Numbered from the stretch's first letter, positions 9,834 to 19,464 are shown. The stretch is DNA of 64,000 bases from Cellulophaga baltica (GCF_018861125.1 NZ_JAHKQN010000028.1:85823-149822); one strand, 5' to 3'. The notes: generated by a model from the sequence alone, not told the origin. Numbers and translations are program-made.

Positions 9834-11084
9834 TTATATGAAATTTATGAAACCTACAATTGCAACGTAGAGCATATAACAGTTAAAAATAAAAGTAGCA
9901 CCTAGAGCAATGTTCATCCAGATACTAATTTTATGATTTTTCATAAAATCTGATTTATTTAAAAGTATGATTAAAAATAAAGTTATAAGAGGCATTACAA
10001 AAGGACTAAGTGCTTGTGATGCAATTAAAATCCAGACTGGTTTACCGCCTAAAACTGGTACTATTAAGCCAGATAAAGCTACTAAAATAACAATACCCTT
10101 AAATAATGGTCTTTTCATATTACGCTTAGTTCCTGTATAATCTGCAATTAACCATGGGAATAATAATAGGTTCGGAAAAATTGAAGATAAACCAGCACCA
10201 ATAATACCAAGAGTGAATAAAGTTAGAGCAAAATCCCCTGCCCAAGGCCCTAGTGCTTGCATCATATCAGTAGCATCATCAACTGGAGTCTGACTAAAAT
10301 AAAGGGTACCAGTAGCACTTATCATAATTGCTAAACTAATAAAGAAGGTCATTATCATTGAAGACATTGCATCTTTATTTTCTTTTTTCAAATCAGTTAT
10401 ACCCCAGTCTTGTTCTTGTACCAAAATGCTTCGTGAAGCTAAACAAACACCTGCCATTGTAGTACCAACAATACCTGCAATTACAAGCCCGGTATTATCA
10501 CCAGTAGGAAGTTCAGGAAAAAAATCAACCATTGCTTTACCAGATTCTTTAAGAACCATTATACTTGTGAATATGAAAGCTAATGCCATAAAACCTACCA
10601 TTATACTCATTGCTTTTATAAAATTCTCATGCTTACCTGTCCAAAAAAGACCTATTAAAAGTGCAATAAAAAAAAAAGAAACCACTGGTCCGTTTAAAAA
10701 TGAAATGGAAGTATTTACTGAAATCCATTTCATAGTAACTTCCGCAACAACGCCCATTACACCAATACATGAGGAAACTATTGATACTAATAAGGCTGTA
10801 ATAATGAATATGGTAATAGGTTTCCCAAATGTTTTTTTAAAATTATACATTAGGGTTTGTCCTGATAGAATTGTCAATTTACTAATAGAAATTAATAAAA
10901 AGTACGTAAAAAAGCATGATAATAACAATGCCCAAGATAAGCTTAACCCGTATTTAGCGCCCGAAACCACCATTGAGGTTACACTCCCCGTACCAACTAC
11001 ATAACCAATAATAAAAAAAGCCGGACCGAAATCTTTAAGCTTTTTTTTTATTTTTTCTGAAAAGGTAAGGGTGTTTGTTGTCAT
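9834..11084 (-). CDS. Second divergent Nramp-family permease
   Basis: A 416-residue integral membrane protein with about eleven hydrophobic helices and an N-terminal cytoplasmic tail (KIKKKLKDFGPAFF) typical of Nramp. Helix 1 reads VVGTGSVTSM where DPGN is expected, and the helix 6 region reads GTTMAGVCLASRSILVQE without MPHN. Like the permease at 25-1221 it lacks the canonical Asp, Asn and Met metal ligands, yet it is not a close duplicate of that gene. The substrate is unknown. The 246 bases upstream hold no gene. Confidence 0.8.
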   Translation of the reverse strand: MTTNTLTFSEKIKKKLKDFGPAFFIIGYVVGTGSVTSMVVSGAKYGLSLSWALLLSCFFTYFLLISISKLTILSGQTLMYNFKKTFGKPITIFIITALLVSIVSSCIGVMGVVAEVTMKWISVNTSISFLNGPVVSFFFIALLIGLFWTGKHENFIKAMSIMVGFMALAFIFTSIMVLKESGKAMVDFFPELPTGDNTGLVIAGIVGTTMAGVCLASRSILVQEQDWGITDLKKENKDAMSSMIMTFFISLAIMISATGTLYFSQTPVDDATDMMQALGPWAGDFALTLFTLGIIGAGLSSIFPNLLLFPWLIADYTGTKRNMKRPLFKGIVILVALSGLIVPVLGGKPVWILIASQALSPFVMPLITLFLIILLNKSDFMKNHKISIWMNIALGATFIFNCYMLYVAIVGFINFI

Positions 11085-11330
11085 AATAAAAATATTTTAA
11101 ATTGATATTTGTTGAATTGTCAATTTAAGTATAAATTTATAATTACAAGCCTATTTACTTTCTATATAAAATGTTAAAATTTAAATGGAAGGTTTACTTG
11201 TTTTAAAAAAAGTTTGCATAACATTATTAAATGGGTTTTAAAATTTAATTTAATAGGTGCAATTGTTTATTATAAAATTCTATAGCAAAAATTACACCTA
11301 TAAATCTTGAGCCTTTTTGAAACAGTTGCA

Positions 11331-11999
11331 TTATAAATTTTGTTCTTTCTGATCAAGAATTTTGAAAAACTCATCTCGGTTTGATTTATCTTCAAACAGA
11401 CCACCATACTCTAAGGTTGAAGTAAAACTATTTTTATCTTTTATTCCTCTTGAAGAAACACAAAGGTGTTTAGCACTAATTAAAACGATAATGTTATCAG
11501 TGCCTAGTACAGATTTTAGATCATTGAAAATTTGTAATGATAATCTTTCTTGAACCTGCGGACGATGAGAATAATAATCAACTAGGCGGTTAATTTTTGA
11601 TAAACCGATTACCCTTTCTTCTGGAATATATGCTATATGGGCATAACCAGTAATAGGCAAAAAATGATGCTCACAAGCAGAATCAATAGTAATGTTTTGT
11701 TCTACGAGCATTTTTTGATAACCATACTTATTTTCAAAAGTAGATAGCTTTGGTTTATTTTTAGGATTTAAACCATAAAAAAGCTCTTTTACGTACATTT
11801 TAGCAAATCTATATGGTGTGCCTGATAAACTATCATCTGCTAGGTCTAAGCCTAACTCAGTCATAATTTTGCCAAAATGATGCTGTATATTTTTTATTTT
11901 TTCGTCATCTGACTTATCAAATGCGTTAGGTAATAAAGGAGTATCTATATTTGAACCAATATGGTTATCCCCTATGCTTTCAACTTCTTCTTTATTCAT
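11331..11999 (-). CDS. folE: GTP cyclohydrolase I
   Basis: A zinc enzyme converting GTP to 7,8-dihydroneopterin triphosphate, the entry to folate and tetrahydropterin synthesis. The zinc ligands are present: Cys and His in SACEHHFLP (about 110) and the second Cys in AKHLCVSSRG (about 180). The 222-residue length is normal. Its start overlaps the stop of merC by 8 bases, so both are read from the merC promoter that carries a Zur-like palindrome. This suggests a zinc-responsive copy of folE, though whether a second folE exists elsewhere cannot be seen. Confidence 0.93.
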   Translation of the reverse strand: MNKEEVESIGDNHIGSNIDTPLLPNAFDKSDDEKIKNIQHHFGKIMTELGLDLADDSLSGTPYRFAKMYVKELFYGLNPKNKPKLSTFENKYGYQKMLVEQNITIDSACEHHFLPITGYAHIAYIPEERVIGLSKINRLVDYYSHRPQVQERLSLQIFNDLKSVLGTDNIIVLISAKHLCVSSRGIKDKNSFTSTLEYGGLFEDKSNRDEFFKILDQKEQNL

Positions 12000-12396
12000 T
12001 ATTTACACAACATTTATTTGTTTTACATTGGCAGTAGTTTAGGTTATAAATATGTAATACTGCTAGAATTACAGCAACAGAATACATCACTATTTCAGGA
12101 ATAGGAAACAATTCTAATTTTTCATTCACCATGGTTGTAAAAAGTATTATCCAACTTATCCACAGTGCTTTTTTTATAAAGTGACTACTTGTTGTTTGCG
12201 ATGATTTATACACTGCCAAAAAGGAGATAACTATAAAAATAATATCTATCCATCCCCACCAAATTGGTTTATTAGCGATTGCCAATGTGGCTGTGGATTG
12301 TGCTATGAACAAAAATGGGGTAGCTACACAGTGTATTAAACACAATGTACTTGCTAATGCTCCCCAAGTATCAGGTTTTTTTATTGTTAAATTCAT
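11992..12396 (-). CDS. MerC-family membrane protein
   Basis: A 134-residue inner-membrane protein with four hydrophobic helices. Helix 1 carries LCLIHC (about 18-23), the Cys pair of MerC-family metal carriers. The C-terminus ends in a Cys-rich tail (CQCKTNKCC) that could bind zinc or other soft metals. Mercury-resistance genes are absent, so this is more likely a general metal (zinc) transport or sensing component. It is first in an operon with folE and divergent from a Fur-family regulator. Confidence 0.85.
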   Translation of the reverse strand: MNLTIKKPDTWGALASTLCLIHCVATPFLFIAQSTATLAIANKPIWWGWIDIIFIVISFLAVYKSSQTTSSHFIKKALWISWIILFTTMVNEKLELFPIPEIVMYSVAVILAVLHIYNLNYCQCKTNKCCVNNE

Positions 12397-12410
12397 TTTT
12401 TATTATTAAT

Positions 12411-12430
12411 GCAACTAAGTTGCAAATATA
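12411..12430 (-). promoter_or_regulatory. merC-folE promoter with palindromic operator
   Basis: On the minus strand a -7 box TATATTTG (12430-12423) matches the Bacteroidetes consensus TANNTTTG. Immediately downstream, sharing one base, is the palindrome GCAACT-A-AGTTGC (12411-12423), well placed to block transcription. The same core recurs in the operator at 12442-12464. A Fur/Zur-family regulator is encoded divergently, so it is the likely ligand. Confidence 0.65.
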
Positions 12431-12437
12431 AACATTG

Positions 12438-12469
12438 TTTGTTAATACAACTAAGTTGTATTAAATTTG
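12438..12469 (+). promoter_or_regulatory. Promoter of the Fur/Zur gene with overlapping operator
   Basis: TTTG (12438-12441), a 20-base spacer and TAAATTTG (12462-12469) form a textbook Bacteroidetes promoter. A perfect palindrome with 11-base arms around a central A (12442-12464) fills the spacer and enters the -7 box. It has the same ACAACT/AGTTGT core as the other operator. Autoregulation by the downstream Fur-family protein is the obvious reading. Confidence 0.7.
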
Positions 12470-12473
12470 TTTT

Positions 12474-12854
12474 ATGGGTATTATAAGAAAAACACAATCG
12501 GTAGCATTATTACTAGACGAGTTTAATACAAATTCGGGTGCTATTTCGGTAACAACATTGAATAAACGATTAAATTCTAACCTTAATAAATCTACTATTT
12601 ATCGGGTGTTAGATAAACTTGAAGATGATGGAGTATTGCATTCTTTTTTAGGCGATAATGGTATAAAATGGTATGCTAAATGTGAGGGTTGTAGCCATGA
12701 TAATCATAAAGATATTCATCCCCACTTCCAATGCGTTGTTTGTGGTAAAGTAGATTGTTTGAATGTAGATATAGTTGTGCCTAAAATTCCAAATCGTGAA
12801 ATTAATTCGACTGAAATATTGATAAAAGGTAAATGTGAAACCTGTTTAAATTAA
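12474..12854 (+). CDS. Fur-family regulator, probably Zur-like
   Basis: A 126-residue winged-helix repressor. The DNA-binding half contains NKSTIYRVLDKLEDDGVLHSF, the conserved Fur recognition helix. The C-terminal half has two CxxC pairs (QCVVCGK and KCETC) for structural zinc, and a His-rich stretch (HDNHKDIHPHF) for the sensory metal. It faces merC-folE across a 77-base region with two identical-core palindromes. The gene context favours zinc sensing over iron, but metal specificity is inferred. Confidence 0.85.
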   Translation: MGIIRKTQSVALLLDEFNTNSGAISVTTLNKRLNSNLNKSTIYRVLDKLEDDGVLHSFLGDNGIKWYAKCEGCSHDNHKDIHPHFQCVVCGKVDCLNVDIVVPKIPNREINSTEILIKGKCETCLN

Positions 12855-12866
12855 TAGCTATTTAAT

Positions 12867-13409
12867 TTAGAGTAATCGATTTAATATATTTTGGCCTTCT
12901 TCCCAAAATTTTAAATCAGATTCTGAATTTATATGCCCTTTAGCTCCAATATTTACAAACTCACTATTCCATTGCTGTGCAAAATATTCAGCTCGTTCTA
13001 AACTTCCAAAAGGATCATTTTCACTAGCTATCACAATTGATGGCGATGATAATTTACTTAAAGGCATCGGAGCAAAATTCCTAATTATATCTGGTGTATG
13101 CGCTGGAGAATCAATATCAGCTGGCGCGACTAATAATATCCCTTTTATATTTGGATTGCCATGTAAAGCATCCCAATGTGCAACTAATGAAACGGCTAAA
13201 CTATGTGCTACTAAAATAATCGGTTCTTCAATTTTTTGAATAGTATTATTTAAGTTTTCTAACCAAGATGCTAGTTTTGGTGCGTTCCAATCATCTTGTA
13301 CCACTCTCGTTGAATTTTTGTATTTTTTTAACCAATACGATTGCCAATGATTTTCATCAGAGCCACCAAGACCAGGGATAATTAATAAATGTGTATTCGA
13401 TTCAGTCAT
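12867..13409 (-). CDS. RBBP9/YdeN-family alpha/beta hydrolase
   Basis: A small cytoplasmic serine hydrolase of about 180 residues. It opens with the family signature LLIIPGLGGSDENHWQ, has the nucleophile elbow AHSLA, and the catalytic His in GAKGHINSES near the C-terminus. The ATG at 13409 is chosen: a longer frame would need a TTG at 13454, adjoining the upstream gene's stop and adding 15 residues not seen in the family. The substrate is unknown. It is likely co-transcribed with the hydrolase gene upstream (13455-14456). Confidence 0.85.
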   Translation of the reverse strand: MTESNTHLLIIPGLGGSDENHWQSYWLKKYKNSTRVVQDDWNAPKLASWLENLNNTIQKIEEPIILVAHSLAVSLVAHWDALHGNPNIKGILLVAPADIDSPAHTPDIIRNFAPMPLSKLSSPSIVIASENDPFGSLERAEYFAQQWNSEFVNIGAKGHINSESDLKFWEEGQNILNRLL

Positions 13410-13454
13410 AAGATTTAAAATAAACTTATGACTAAAATATGAATATTTATGCAA

Positions 13455-14456
13455 TTACTTTTTCATGAATTTTTTCAAAGGCTTTATAAAGCTTTCAAAC
13501 TTTTCAATATGTGGTAAATGACCTATATTTTTAATTTCTACCAATTTCGCGTTTGGAATTCTTTCTTTAGTAATTTTTCCTAACTCACTATATAATCCCA
13601 TTGTTTTTCTAACTTCATCAGAAACTAAGGGTTTTCCTAAAGCAGTTCTATCTCTTGTACCTATTATTAATAATGTTGGAACAGAAATATTTTTGAACTC
13701 ATACACTACGGGCTGTGTAAAAATCATATCATAAGTAAGCGCAGCATTCCAAGCAAGTCTTTCGTAATCAGAATTTAAAGTCCAACCTGCTAATAAATTC
13801 ACCCATTGATCATATTCTGGTTTCCATTTATTATCATAGTAATTTACCTGCTGATATTTTTTAATACCCTCATAGCTCTTTTTAAGTTCATTTTTATACC
13901 ACCATTCTACGGGTTGATACGGAACTTTTAATTTCCAATCTTCTAAACCTATTGGGTTTTCTAAGATAAGTTTTTCAGTAATATCCGGATACATTAAAGT
14001 AAAACGTGTGGCAACCATTCCGCCCATAGAGTGACCTAAAATCATTGTATTACTAATCTTTAAAGTATCAAGAAGTGTCCTGGTATTATACGCTAATTGT
14101 TGAAATGTATAATGAAAATGTGATGGCTTTGAAGATTTACCAAAACCAATTTGATCTGGAACGATAACTCTATAACCTTCTTTGGTTAATGCGTCAATAG
14201 TAGTTTTCCAATATGCCCCATTAAAGTTTTTACCATGAAAAAGTACTATGTTTTTTCCATTGTAATTATCTGGCTTAACATCCATATAAGCCATTTTTAA
14301 ATCTTGATTCTGAATGTTTAATTCTATTATTGAAACAGGGTAAGGGTATTCATAGTTTGACAATTCAGTATCTAACCATTGAAGATTATCAGATTGTGCA
14401 AAAGAAAATTGAAGGGTTATTAGTAAAACTACCAATATGCGTATGTTTATTCTCAT
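13455..14456 (-). CDS. Secreted alpha/beta hydrolase
   Basis: A 333-residue exported hydrolase with signal peptide (residues 1-20, ending SFAQ). The alpha/beta fold motifs are complete: oxyanion stretch LFHGKNFNGAYW, nucleophile elbow GHSMGG and catalytic His in IGHLPHIEKFE. The arrangement is like proline iminopeptidase- or haloalkane dehalogenase-type hydrolases, but no specific substrate is indicated. It is followed 45 bases later by the RBBP9-like gene on the same strand. Confidence 0.85.
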   Translation of the reverse strand: MRINIRILVVLLITLQFSFAQSDNLQWLDTELSNYEYPYPVSIIELNIQNQDLKMAYMDVKPDNYNGKNIVLFHGKNFNGAYWKTTIDALTKEGYRVIVPDQIGFGKSSKPSHFHYTFQQLAYNTRTLLDTLKISNTMILGHSMGGMVATRFTLMYPDITEKLILENPIGLEDWKLKVPYQPVEWWYKNELKKSYEGIKKYQQVNYYDNKWKPEYDQWVNLLAGWTLNSDYERLAWNAALTYDMIFTQPVVYEFKNISVPTLLIIGTRDRTALGKPLVSDEVRKTMGLYSELGKITKERIPNAKLVEIKNIGHLPHIEKFESFIKPLKKFMKK

Positions 14457-14584
14457 GATATATACTTATGATTAATTCAAATACTAATTAAAATTAATCA
14501 TCTTTTAAACCAACAAATTACTTATGCTTGTTTAATTTTTGAAAATAACATTTCATTAACTTTTATACTATAGCAAACTAATTT

Positions 14585-16135
14585 CTATAATATCTTTTTA
14601 GGAATAATTTTTCTAGTCCACGTTTTTATACGCTTTAATTTGGTCACTTCAGTATCCGGATTAAAATCTAATGTAGTTTCCCAAGAGTTTTCAGGTTTAT
14701 ATTCTTCTTCCATGCCATTTAAAACACCAGCTGCTATTTTTTTAGAATTTACTATAACAATACACTCTGTGTTTAAGTTTGCACTTCTAGGGTCAAGATT
14801 AAAAGTACCTATTACAGTTGTTTGGTTATCTACAACCATAGATTTTGCATGAAGTCCGAAAATTGGTTTGTCTTTTAAAGTTGCTTGCAACTCCCCTGTC
14901 ATTATTCGCTCACGTTCAGCAGCATCAGGTCTAAATTCATATATTTTAACACCTATATTTAATAACTCTTCTCTATCAGATTGATAACTGCTAAAAGCTT
15001 CTAAATTGTCGGTTGAAGCCAGACTGTTGGTTAGTATTCTAATTTCAACTCCACGGTCTATAGCTTCTTTAAATAAGTTTTTCCCTAAATCGGTCGTAAT
15101 TAAATAGGGTGTTTGAATGTTTATTGATGATTTAGCATTTTTGACCAAATCAATTAATGCACTTGTGGTAACTCCACCAGCATAAAATTCTTTTTCTTTA
15201 TTGTTCTTACCTGGTATATCAGATATAAAGTTAACATCATCTAACCAAACCAAATCACCAGATTCTTTAATGGTATTAAAAGTACTTGGTAACAATGCAA
15301 TTCGGGTCCTTATTTGTGGCCAAAAATTATTTGGGTTACAAGCATATTCATGAAGCTTATCAAAACTATTTTCAGAGTATTCCGTATCCGGATTTTGTTT
15401 AACTACTTTTTCAACATTTACACTAATTGGATTATTCCAAAATTCATTAAATGAAGTACTTACTTTTTTAGATTCTTTCCCTAAAATTAAAATATCACGA
15501 TCTCTAAAATTATATTTGTGATCATAATCAAAGTACTCGTCTGCAATATTTCTACCGCCAGTAATTACTATTTTACCATCAACATTAAATGTTTTATTAT
15601 GCATTCGTTGGTTGGCACCTTTAAAGTCGGTAGAAATTTTGTAAAGCTTATTAAAAATATTTTTACCCAAGTTCATGCCTGGGTTATATATTTTTACAGT
15701 TATATTTTCGTGTGATGCGAAAGTCAAGATATCTTGTTTGTCTGCTTCTACCATTATATCATCAACAATGATTCTTATTTTAACACCTCTATCAGCGGCT
15801 CTAATTAAATAATCGCAAGCTATAAGCCCTACGTTATCAGTAGAAAAAATAAAATACTGTATATCAATTGTTTTCTCAGCATATTCTGTTAGCCAAGCTC
15901 TTGCAATCATTGAGCCACTGCCGTCCTCTAAAACATAAACTCCTGTTTTAGATTCCATAAGATCTTCTAACCCTTCAAGTTCTTTTGAAAGTGAAGTGCT
16001 TTCATCTCGGTGAATTTCAGAACAAAAATCAGTAACTACAGTCTGTTTTTTAGTTTCATGACAAGAAGTAAACAATAGTAAAATTGTAATAAAAACAGGG
16101 TTGAATTTTAAAATCAATGTATAAAATTTTAACAT
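14585..16135 (-). CDS. Phospholipase D-family lipoprotein (cardiolipin synthase-like)
   Basis: A 516-residue protein with a lipoprotein signal (LLLFTSC, Cys at about residue 25), so it is probably anchored to the outer membrane or periplasmic face. Two HKD motifs are intact: HNKTFNVD followed by GGRN (about 180), and HAKSMVVD followed by GTFNLDPRS (about 425), the paired halves of a PLD active site. The closest known architecture is the ClsC/YmdC cardiolipin synthase group. A periplasmic lipid transphosphatidylase role is inferred. Confidence 0.85.
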   Translation of the reverse strand: MLKFYTLILKFNPVFITILLLFTSCHETKKQTVVTDFCSEIHRDESTSLSKELEGLEDLMESKTGVYVLEDGSGSMIARAWLTEYAEKTIDIQYFIFSTDNVGLIACDYLIRAADRGVKIRIIVDDIMVEADKQDILTFASHENITVKIYNPGMNLGKNIFNKLYKISTDFKGANQRMHNKTFNVDGKIVITGGRNIADEYFDYDHKYNFRDRDILILGKESKKVSTSFNEFWNNPISVNVEKVVKQNPDTEYSENSFDKLHEYACNPNNFWPQIRTRIALLPSTFNTIKESGDLVWLDDVNFISDIPGKNNKEKEFYAGGVTTSALIDLVKNAKSSINIQTPYLITTDLGKNLFKEAIDRGVEIRILTNSLASTDNLEAFSSYQSDREELLNIGVKIYEFRPDAAERERIMTGELQATLKDKPIFGLHAKSMVVDNQTTVIGTFNLDPRSANLNTECIVIVNSKKIAAGVLNGMEEEYKPENSWETTLDFNPDTEVTKLKRIKTWTRKIIPKKIL

Positions 16136-16193
16136 ACGTTATGTGCTAACGTATTTATGATTGGTAAGTTGTATGAAACCAAACAATATCTAT

Positions 16194-18161
16194 TTACTCC
16201 CTAAAATTTACCAGACCTTTTTCTAACCAAGCCTTATAGGTTTCCACATCAGTATATTGAATTGAAGCATTTAGAACTTCTAAATCAGGGGATAACACTA
16301 CGTAAAAGGGCTGTGAAGCGGCATTAAAGTTTAATGTTTGAAAAGTACCCCACTTCTGCCCTATGGTCTTAATAGTTTTTACACGACCTGTTTCGTATTT
16401 AAATTCAAACTGCTCATTTTCTGGCAATTCTTTACGGTCATCAACATACAATGATATTAAAATATATTCATCATTAATTATTGGAAAAATACTTGGGTCA
16501 CTCCAAACATTTTCTTCCATTTTGCGACAGTTTACACATGCCCAACCCGTAAAATCTAACAAGATTGGTTTATTTACTTTTTTAGCATAAGTAACACCTT
16601 CTTCAAAATCTTTAAAACAGGTAACACCAAGCGGACAGTCATTTTCATGTTCAACTAAACTATAAAACTCTGGTGGCGGAAAACCACTCAATAATTTTAA
16701 CGGAATTACTTTTACTAAGCCCAATACCAAATACAATACAAATGCAATACTAATTACTCCAATAATTTTTCTAATTGTCGCTAATTTTTGTTTTGGTCCG
16801 TCATGTGGAAAACGGAAGACACCTAATAAATAAAGTGATAAGAGTATAAAAATTACAATCCACAATGCTATAAACACTTCTCTTTTTAAAATTCCCCAAT
16901 GTCCTACTAAATCAGCATTAGATAAGAATTTAAGTGCTAGTGCAAGTTCTAAAAATCCTAAAACAACTTTTACTGTAGTCATCCATCCTCCAGATTTAGG
17001 TAATGAATTTAACCATGCAGGGAACAATGCAAAAAGTGCAAATGGTAACGCTAAAGCTGTACCAAAACCTAGCATTCCTGTAGATAAATTAGTAGCAACA
17101 TCGCCTTCTGCTAATGCTGTACTTCCTAATAAACCACCTAAAATTGGTCCTGTACATGAGAACGATACAATGGCTAACGTTACTGCCATAAAAAAGATGC
17201 CGATTACACCACCTGCTTGTGATGATGCGCTATCCATTTTGTTTGCCCATGAACTTGGTAACGTTAATTCGTAATAACCAAAGAATGAAAAGGCAAAGAA
17301 CACAAATATGATAAAGAAAACGACATTTAACCAAATGTTAGTTGCAATTGTATTTAGTATTTGAGAATCAACTGAATCAAATAAATGAAACGGCAAACTC
17401 AATAAAAAGTAAATTAAAATAATGAAAAAACCATACAGAACAGCATTGGTAATACCTTTGGTTTTTGATCTTGATTGTTTGGTAAAAAACGAAACTGTTA
17501 AAGGAATCATTGGAAAAACACATGGAGTTAATAAAGCTATCAACCCGCCTAAAAAGCCTAAGCCAAATATCATTAATAAACTAGAATCAGCATCTAATGA
17601 AACACTTTCGTTAGTAGCTAACAATCCTTTGTTTTTTAAGTCTAAAATTAAATCTTCGCTTAATATAGCGCTACGTTCATCAATACTTTTCTCTTCCAAT
17701 TGTAATGGCTCAGAACCTAAATTGAAAATAAACTCTTGCTCGCCAGGTATACAAACATCTTTACATACTTGGTAATACAATAACACCTTAAGCAGTTTTA
17801 CGTTAGTGTTCAGTACTTTTATTTTTTGAGTAAACGTTAGCTTTTCTTTGAAATAGGTTTCGTCAACTTCAAAAATATCATTAAAAGCTGTGATTGTTTC
17901 ACTCTCTAATGTTGGCCCTACAAGCTCATAATCTTCACCTGCTTTTTCAAATGTAAATTCGCTTGGTAATGAACCTCCTGGTGCTGTGTGTTGAGAATAT
18001 ACGTGCCAATCTTTTAAAATATCAGCTTTTAATATTAATTCAAATTCAGTATCAGAAATTTTATTTAATTCTTGAGTCCATAAAACTGGTTCTTCTTCTG
18101 TTTGAGAAAAGCCTAGAAAACCAATAAAGAAAACGAGAATTGCTATTATATTTTTAATCAT
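16194..18161 (-). CDS. dsbD: Thiol:disulfide interchange protein DsbD
   Basis: A 655-residue protein that carries electrons from cytoplasmic thioredoxin to the periplasm. After a signal peptide (1-20, ending GFSQ) there is an N-terminal DsbD immunoglobulin-like domain (about 25-150), an eight-helix CcdA-type core (about 190-470; Cys in TPCVFP and FSCTGP), and a C-terminal thioredoxin domain with WACVNC. Its start overlaps the stop of tilS by 8 bases or fewer, so they share a transcript. All three catalytic parts look intact. Confidence 0.92.
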   Translation of the reverse strand: MIKNIIAILVFFIGFLGFSQTEEEPVLWTQELNKISDTEFELILKADILKDWHVYSQHTAPGGSLPSEFTFEKAGEDYELVGPTLESETITAFNDIFEVDETYFKEKLTFTQKIKVLNTNVKLLKVLLYYQVCKDVCIPGEQEFIFNLGSEPLQLEEKSIDERSAILSEDLILDLKNKGLLATNESVSLDADSSLLMIFGLGFLGGLIALLTPCVFPMIPLTVSFFTKQSRSKTKGITNAVLYGFFIILIYFLLSLPFHLFDSVDSQILNTIATNIWLNVVFFIIFVFFAFSFFGYYELTLPSSWANKMDSASSQAGGVIGIFFMAVTLAIVSFSCTGPILGGLLGSTALAEGDVATNLSTGMLGFGTALALPFALFALFPAWLNSLPKSGGWMTTVKVVLGFLELALALKFLSNADLVGHWGILKREVFIALWIVIFILLSLYLLGVFRFPHDGPKQKLATIRKIIGVISIAFVLYLVLGLVKVIPLKLLSGFPPPEFYSLVEHENDCPLGVTCFKDFEEGVTYAKKVNKPILLDFTGWACVNCRKMEENVWSDPSIFPIINDEYILISLYVDDRKELPENEQFEFKYETGRVKTIKTIGQKWGTFQTLNFNAASQPFYVVLSPDLEVLNASIQYTDVETYKAWLEKGLVNFRE

Positions 18162-19464
18162 GTTGTACTGAAATCTTTAATATTTGTTTTGTGTTTTTTG
18201 ATACTTTAAAACGGTTATCTGCTCTTTTACAAATAACCCAAACTATTTGATCACTTGAACAAAGTAACCACTGACGTTCTTTATCAAATAAACTATATTT
18301 TTCGTCTTTATAAAACTTACTTATTTTTTTTACACCCTTCATACCAAACGGATGAAAATAGTCGCCAGTTTTCCATTTTCTTACAGTCAACGGAAAGTTT
18401 AAAGCCTCTTTATCAACGTAAATTATTGCTGCTGAAGTATCTGAAATTTCAGAAACTACTTCTAATTTTAAAGATATAGGGTGCTCCAATTCTAATATAT
18501 CTTCTTTAATAAAATAAACATCAGAAGTATTTGTCGTTAGTTCTTGGAGTAAAAGGTGTTCTCTATCTTTTAATAAACGGTGGGTATTTGAGTGTAATTC
18601 TTTACCACTCATGGCTTGCGTCAATACAATAATTGCTGAAGCATCCGTAAAACCATAAGGTTGAAATAGATGGAACAGATATGTTTCTATAGGCGTTAAA
18701 GCATGTAATTTATTAATTTCTATAGCAATTACATTTTCTTTTTTTATAAACAAATTAGTTTTTAATCTTTCAATTTCATTAGTTACAATTTCAAAACTAT
18801 CATTTAAATAGTTCTGAGTCTGTAAAAAATTTGCTAAAAATGTAGGGTGTAGTTCTTTTAAATTAGGTACAATAGTATGACGAATATTATTGCGCAAATA
18901 TTTAGTTTCAGCATTGCTCTTATCTTCTCTCCAATCTAAATTATGTGTTTTTGCATAACTATTAATTTGAGTCCTTGAGAAAGCCAATAAAGGTCTTGAA
19001 ATAGTTTTTGTTTTTTCAGGAATACCCGTTAAACCCTCAATACCAGTACCACGAGACAGATTTATTATAAAAGTTTCTAAACTATCATCAGCATGATGCG
19101 CTGTTACTAAAGCTGGAATATTCTCTTCAACCATTAATTTAGAAAACCAATCGTAACGTAACTCACGTGCGGCAATTTGCAATGAAGTTTTATGTTTCTT
19201 CATGTATGCCTTAGTATCAAAACTAGTTACGTAAATATTTCTTTCTAAAGTAGTCGCTAAATCTCGAACAAATTGTTCATCAAGGTTACTCTCATCTCCA
19301 CGTAGATTAAAGTTACAATGCGCAAAAGTAAAGTTCAGGTTTAATGAATTACAAAGATGCGCTAAAACAACACTATCAATACCACCACTACAAGCTAAAA
19401 GAAAAGAGTGTTCTTTAAGGTTTTGAAACTTATTAGAAATATGATTTTGAAACTCTTGTAACAT
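18154..19464 (-). CDS. tilS: tRNA(Ile)-lysidine synthetase
   Basis: An ATP-dependent enzyme attaching lysine to C34 of the CAU-anticodon tRNA-Ile, which is essential for decoding AUA. The PP-loop SGGIDS sits near residue 27, with HHADDSLETF about 90 residues on, and a C-terminal TilS domain with WKTGDYFHPFGMKGVKKISK. The ATG at 19464 is preferred over a GTG five codons upstream because it fits the family N-terminus. It overlaps dsbD. Confidence 0.93.
   Translation of the reverse strand: MLQEFQNHISNKFQNLKEHSFLLACSGGIDSVVLAHLCNSLNLNFTFAHCNFNLRGDESNLDEQFVRDLATTLERNIYVTSFDTKAYMKKHKTSLQIAARELRYDWFSKLMVEENIPALVTAHHADDSLETFIINLSRGTGIEGLTGIPEKTKTISRPLLAFSRTQINSYAKTHNLDWREDKSNAETKYLRNNIRHTIVPNLKELHPTFLANFLQTQNYLNDSFEIVTNEIERLKTNLFIKKENVIAIEINKLHALTPIETYLFHLFQPYGFTDASAIIVLTQAMSGKELHSNTHRLLKDREHLLLQELTTNTSDVYFIKEDILELEHPISLKLEVVSEISDTSAAIIYVDKEALNFPLTVRKWKTGDYFHPFGMKGVKKISKFYKDEKYSLFDKERQWLLCSSDQIVWVICKRADNRFKVSKNTKQILKISVQHD

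Noticed and set aside
10426-11004. A long open frame antisense to the second Nramp gene
   Set aside because: Hydrophobic codons of a membrane protein often leave the opposite strand open; no family match or start signal.
13410-13454. Upstream extension of the RBBP9-like gene with TTG start
   Set aside because: The first conserved residues (TESNTHLLIIPGLGG) follow the ATG at 13409; the extension is not conserved in the family.
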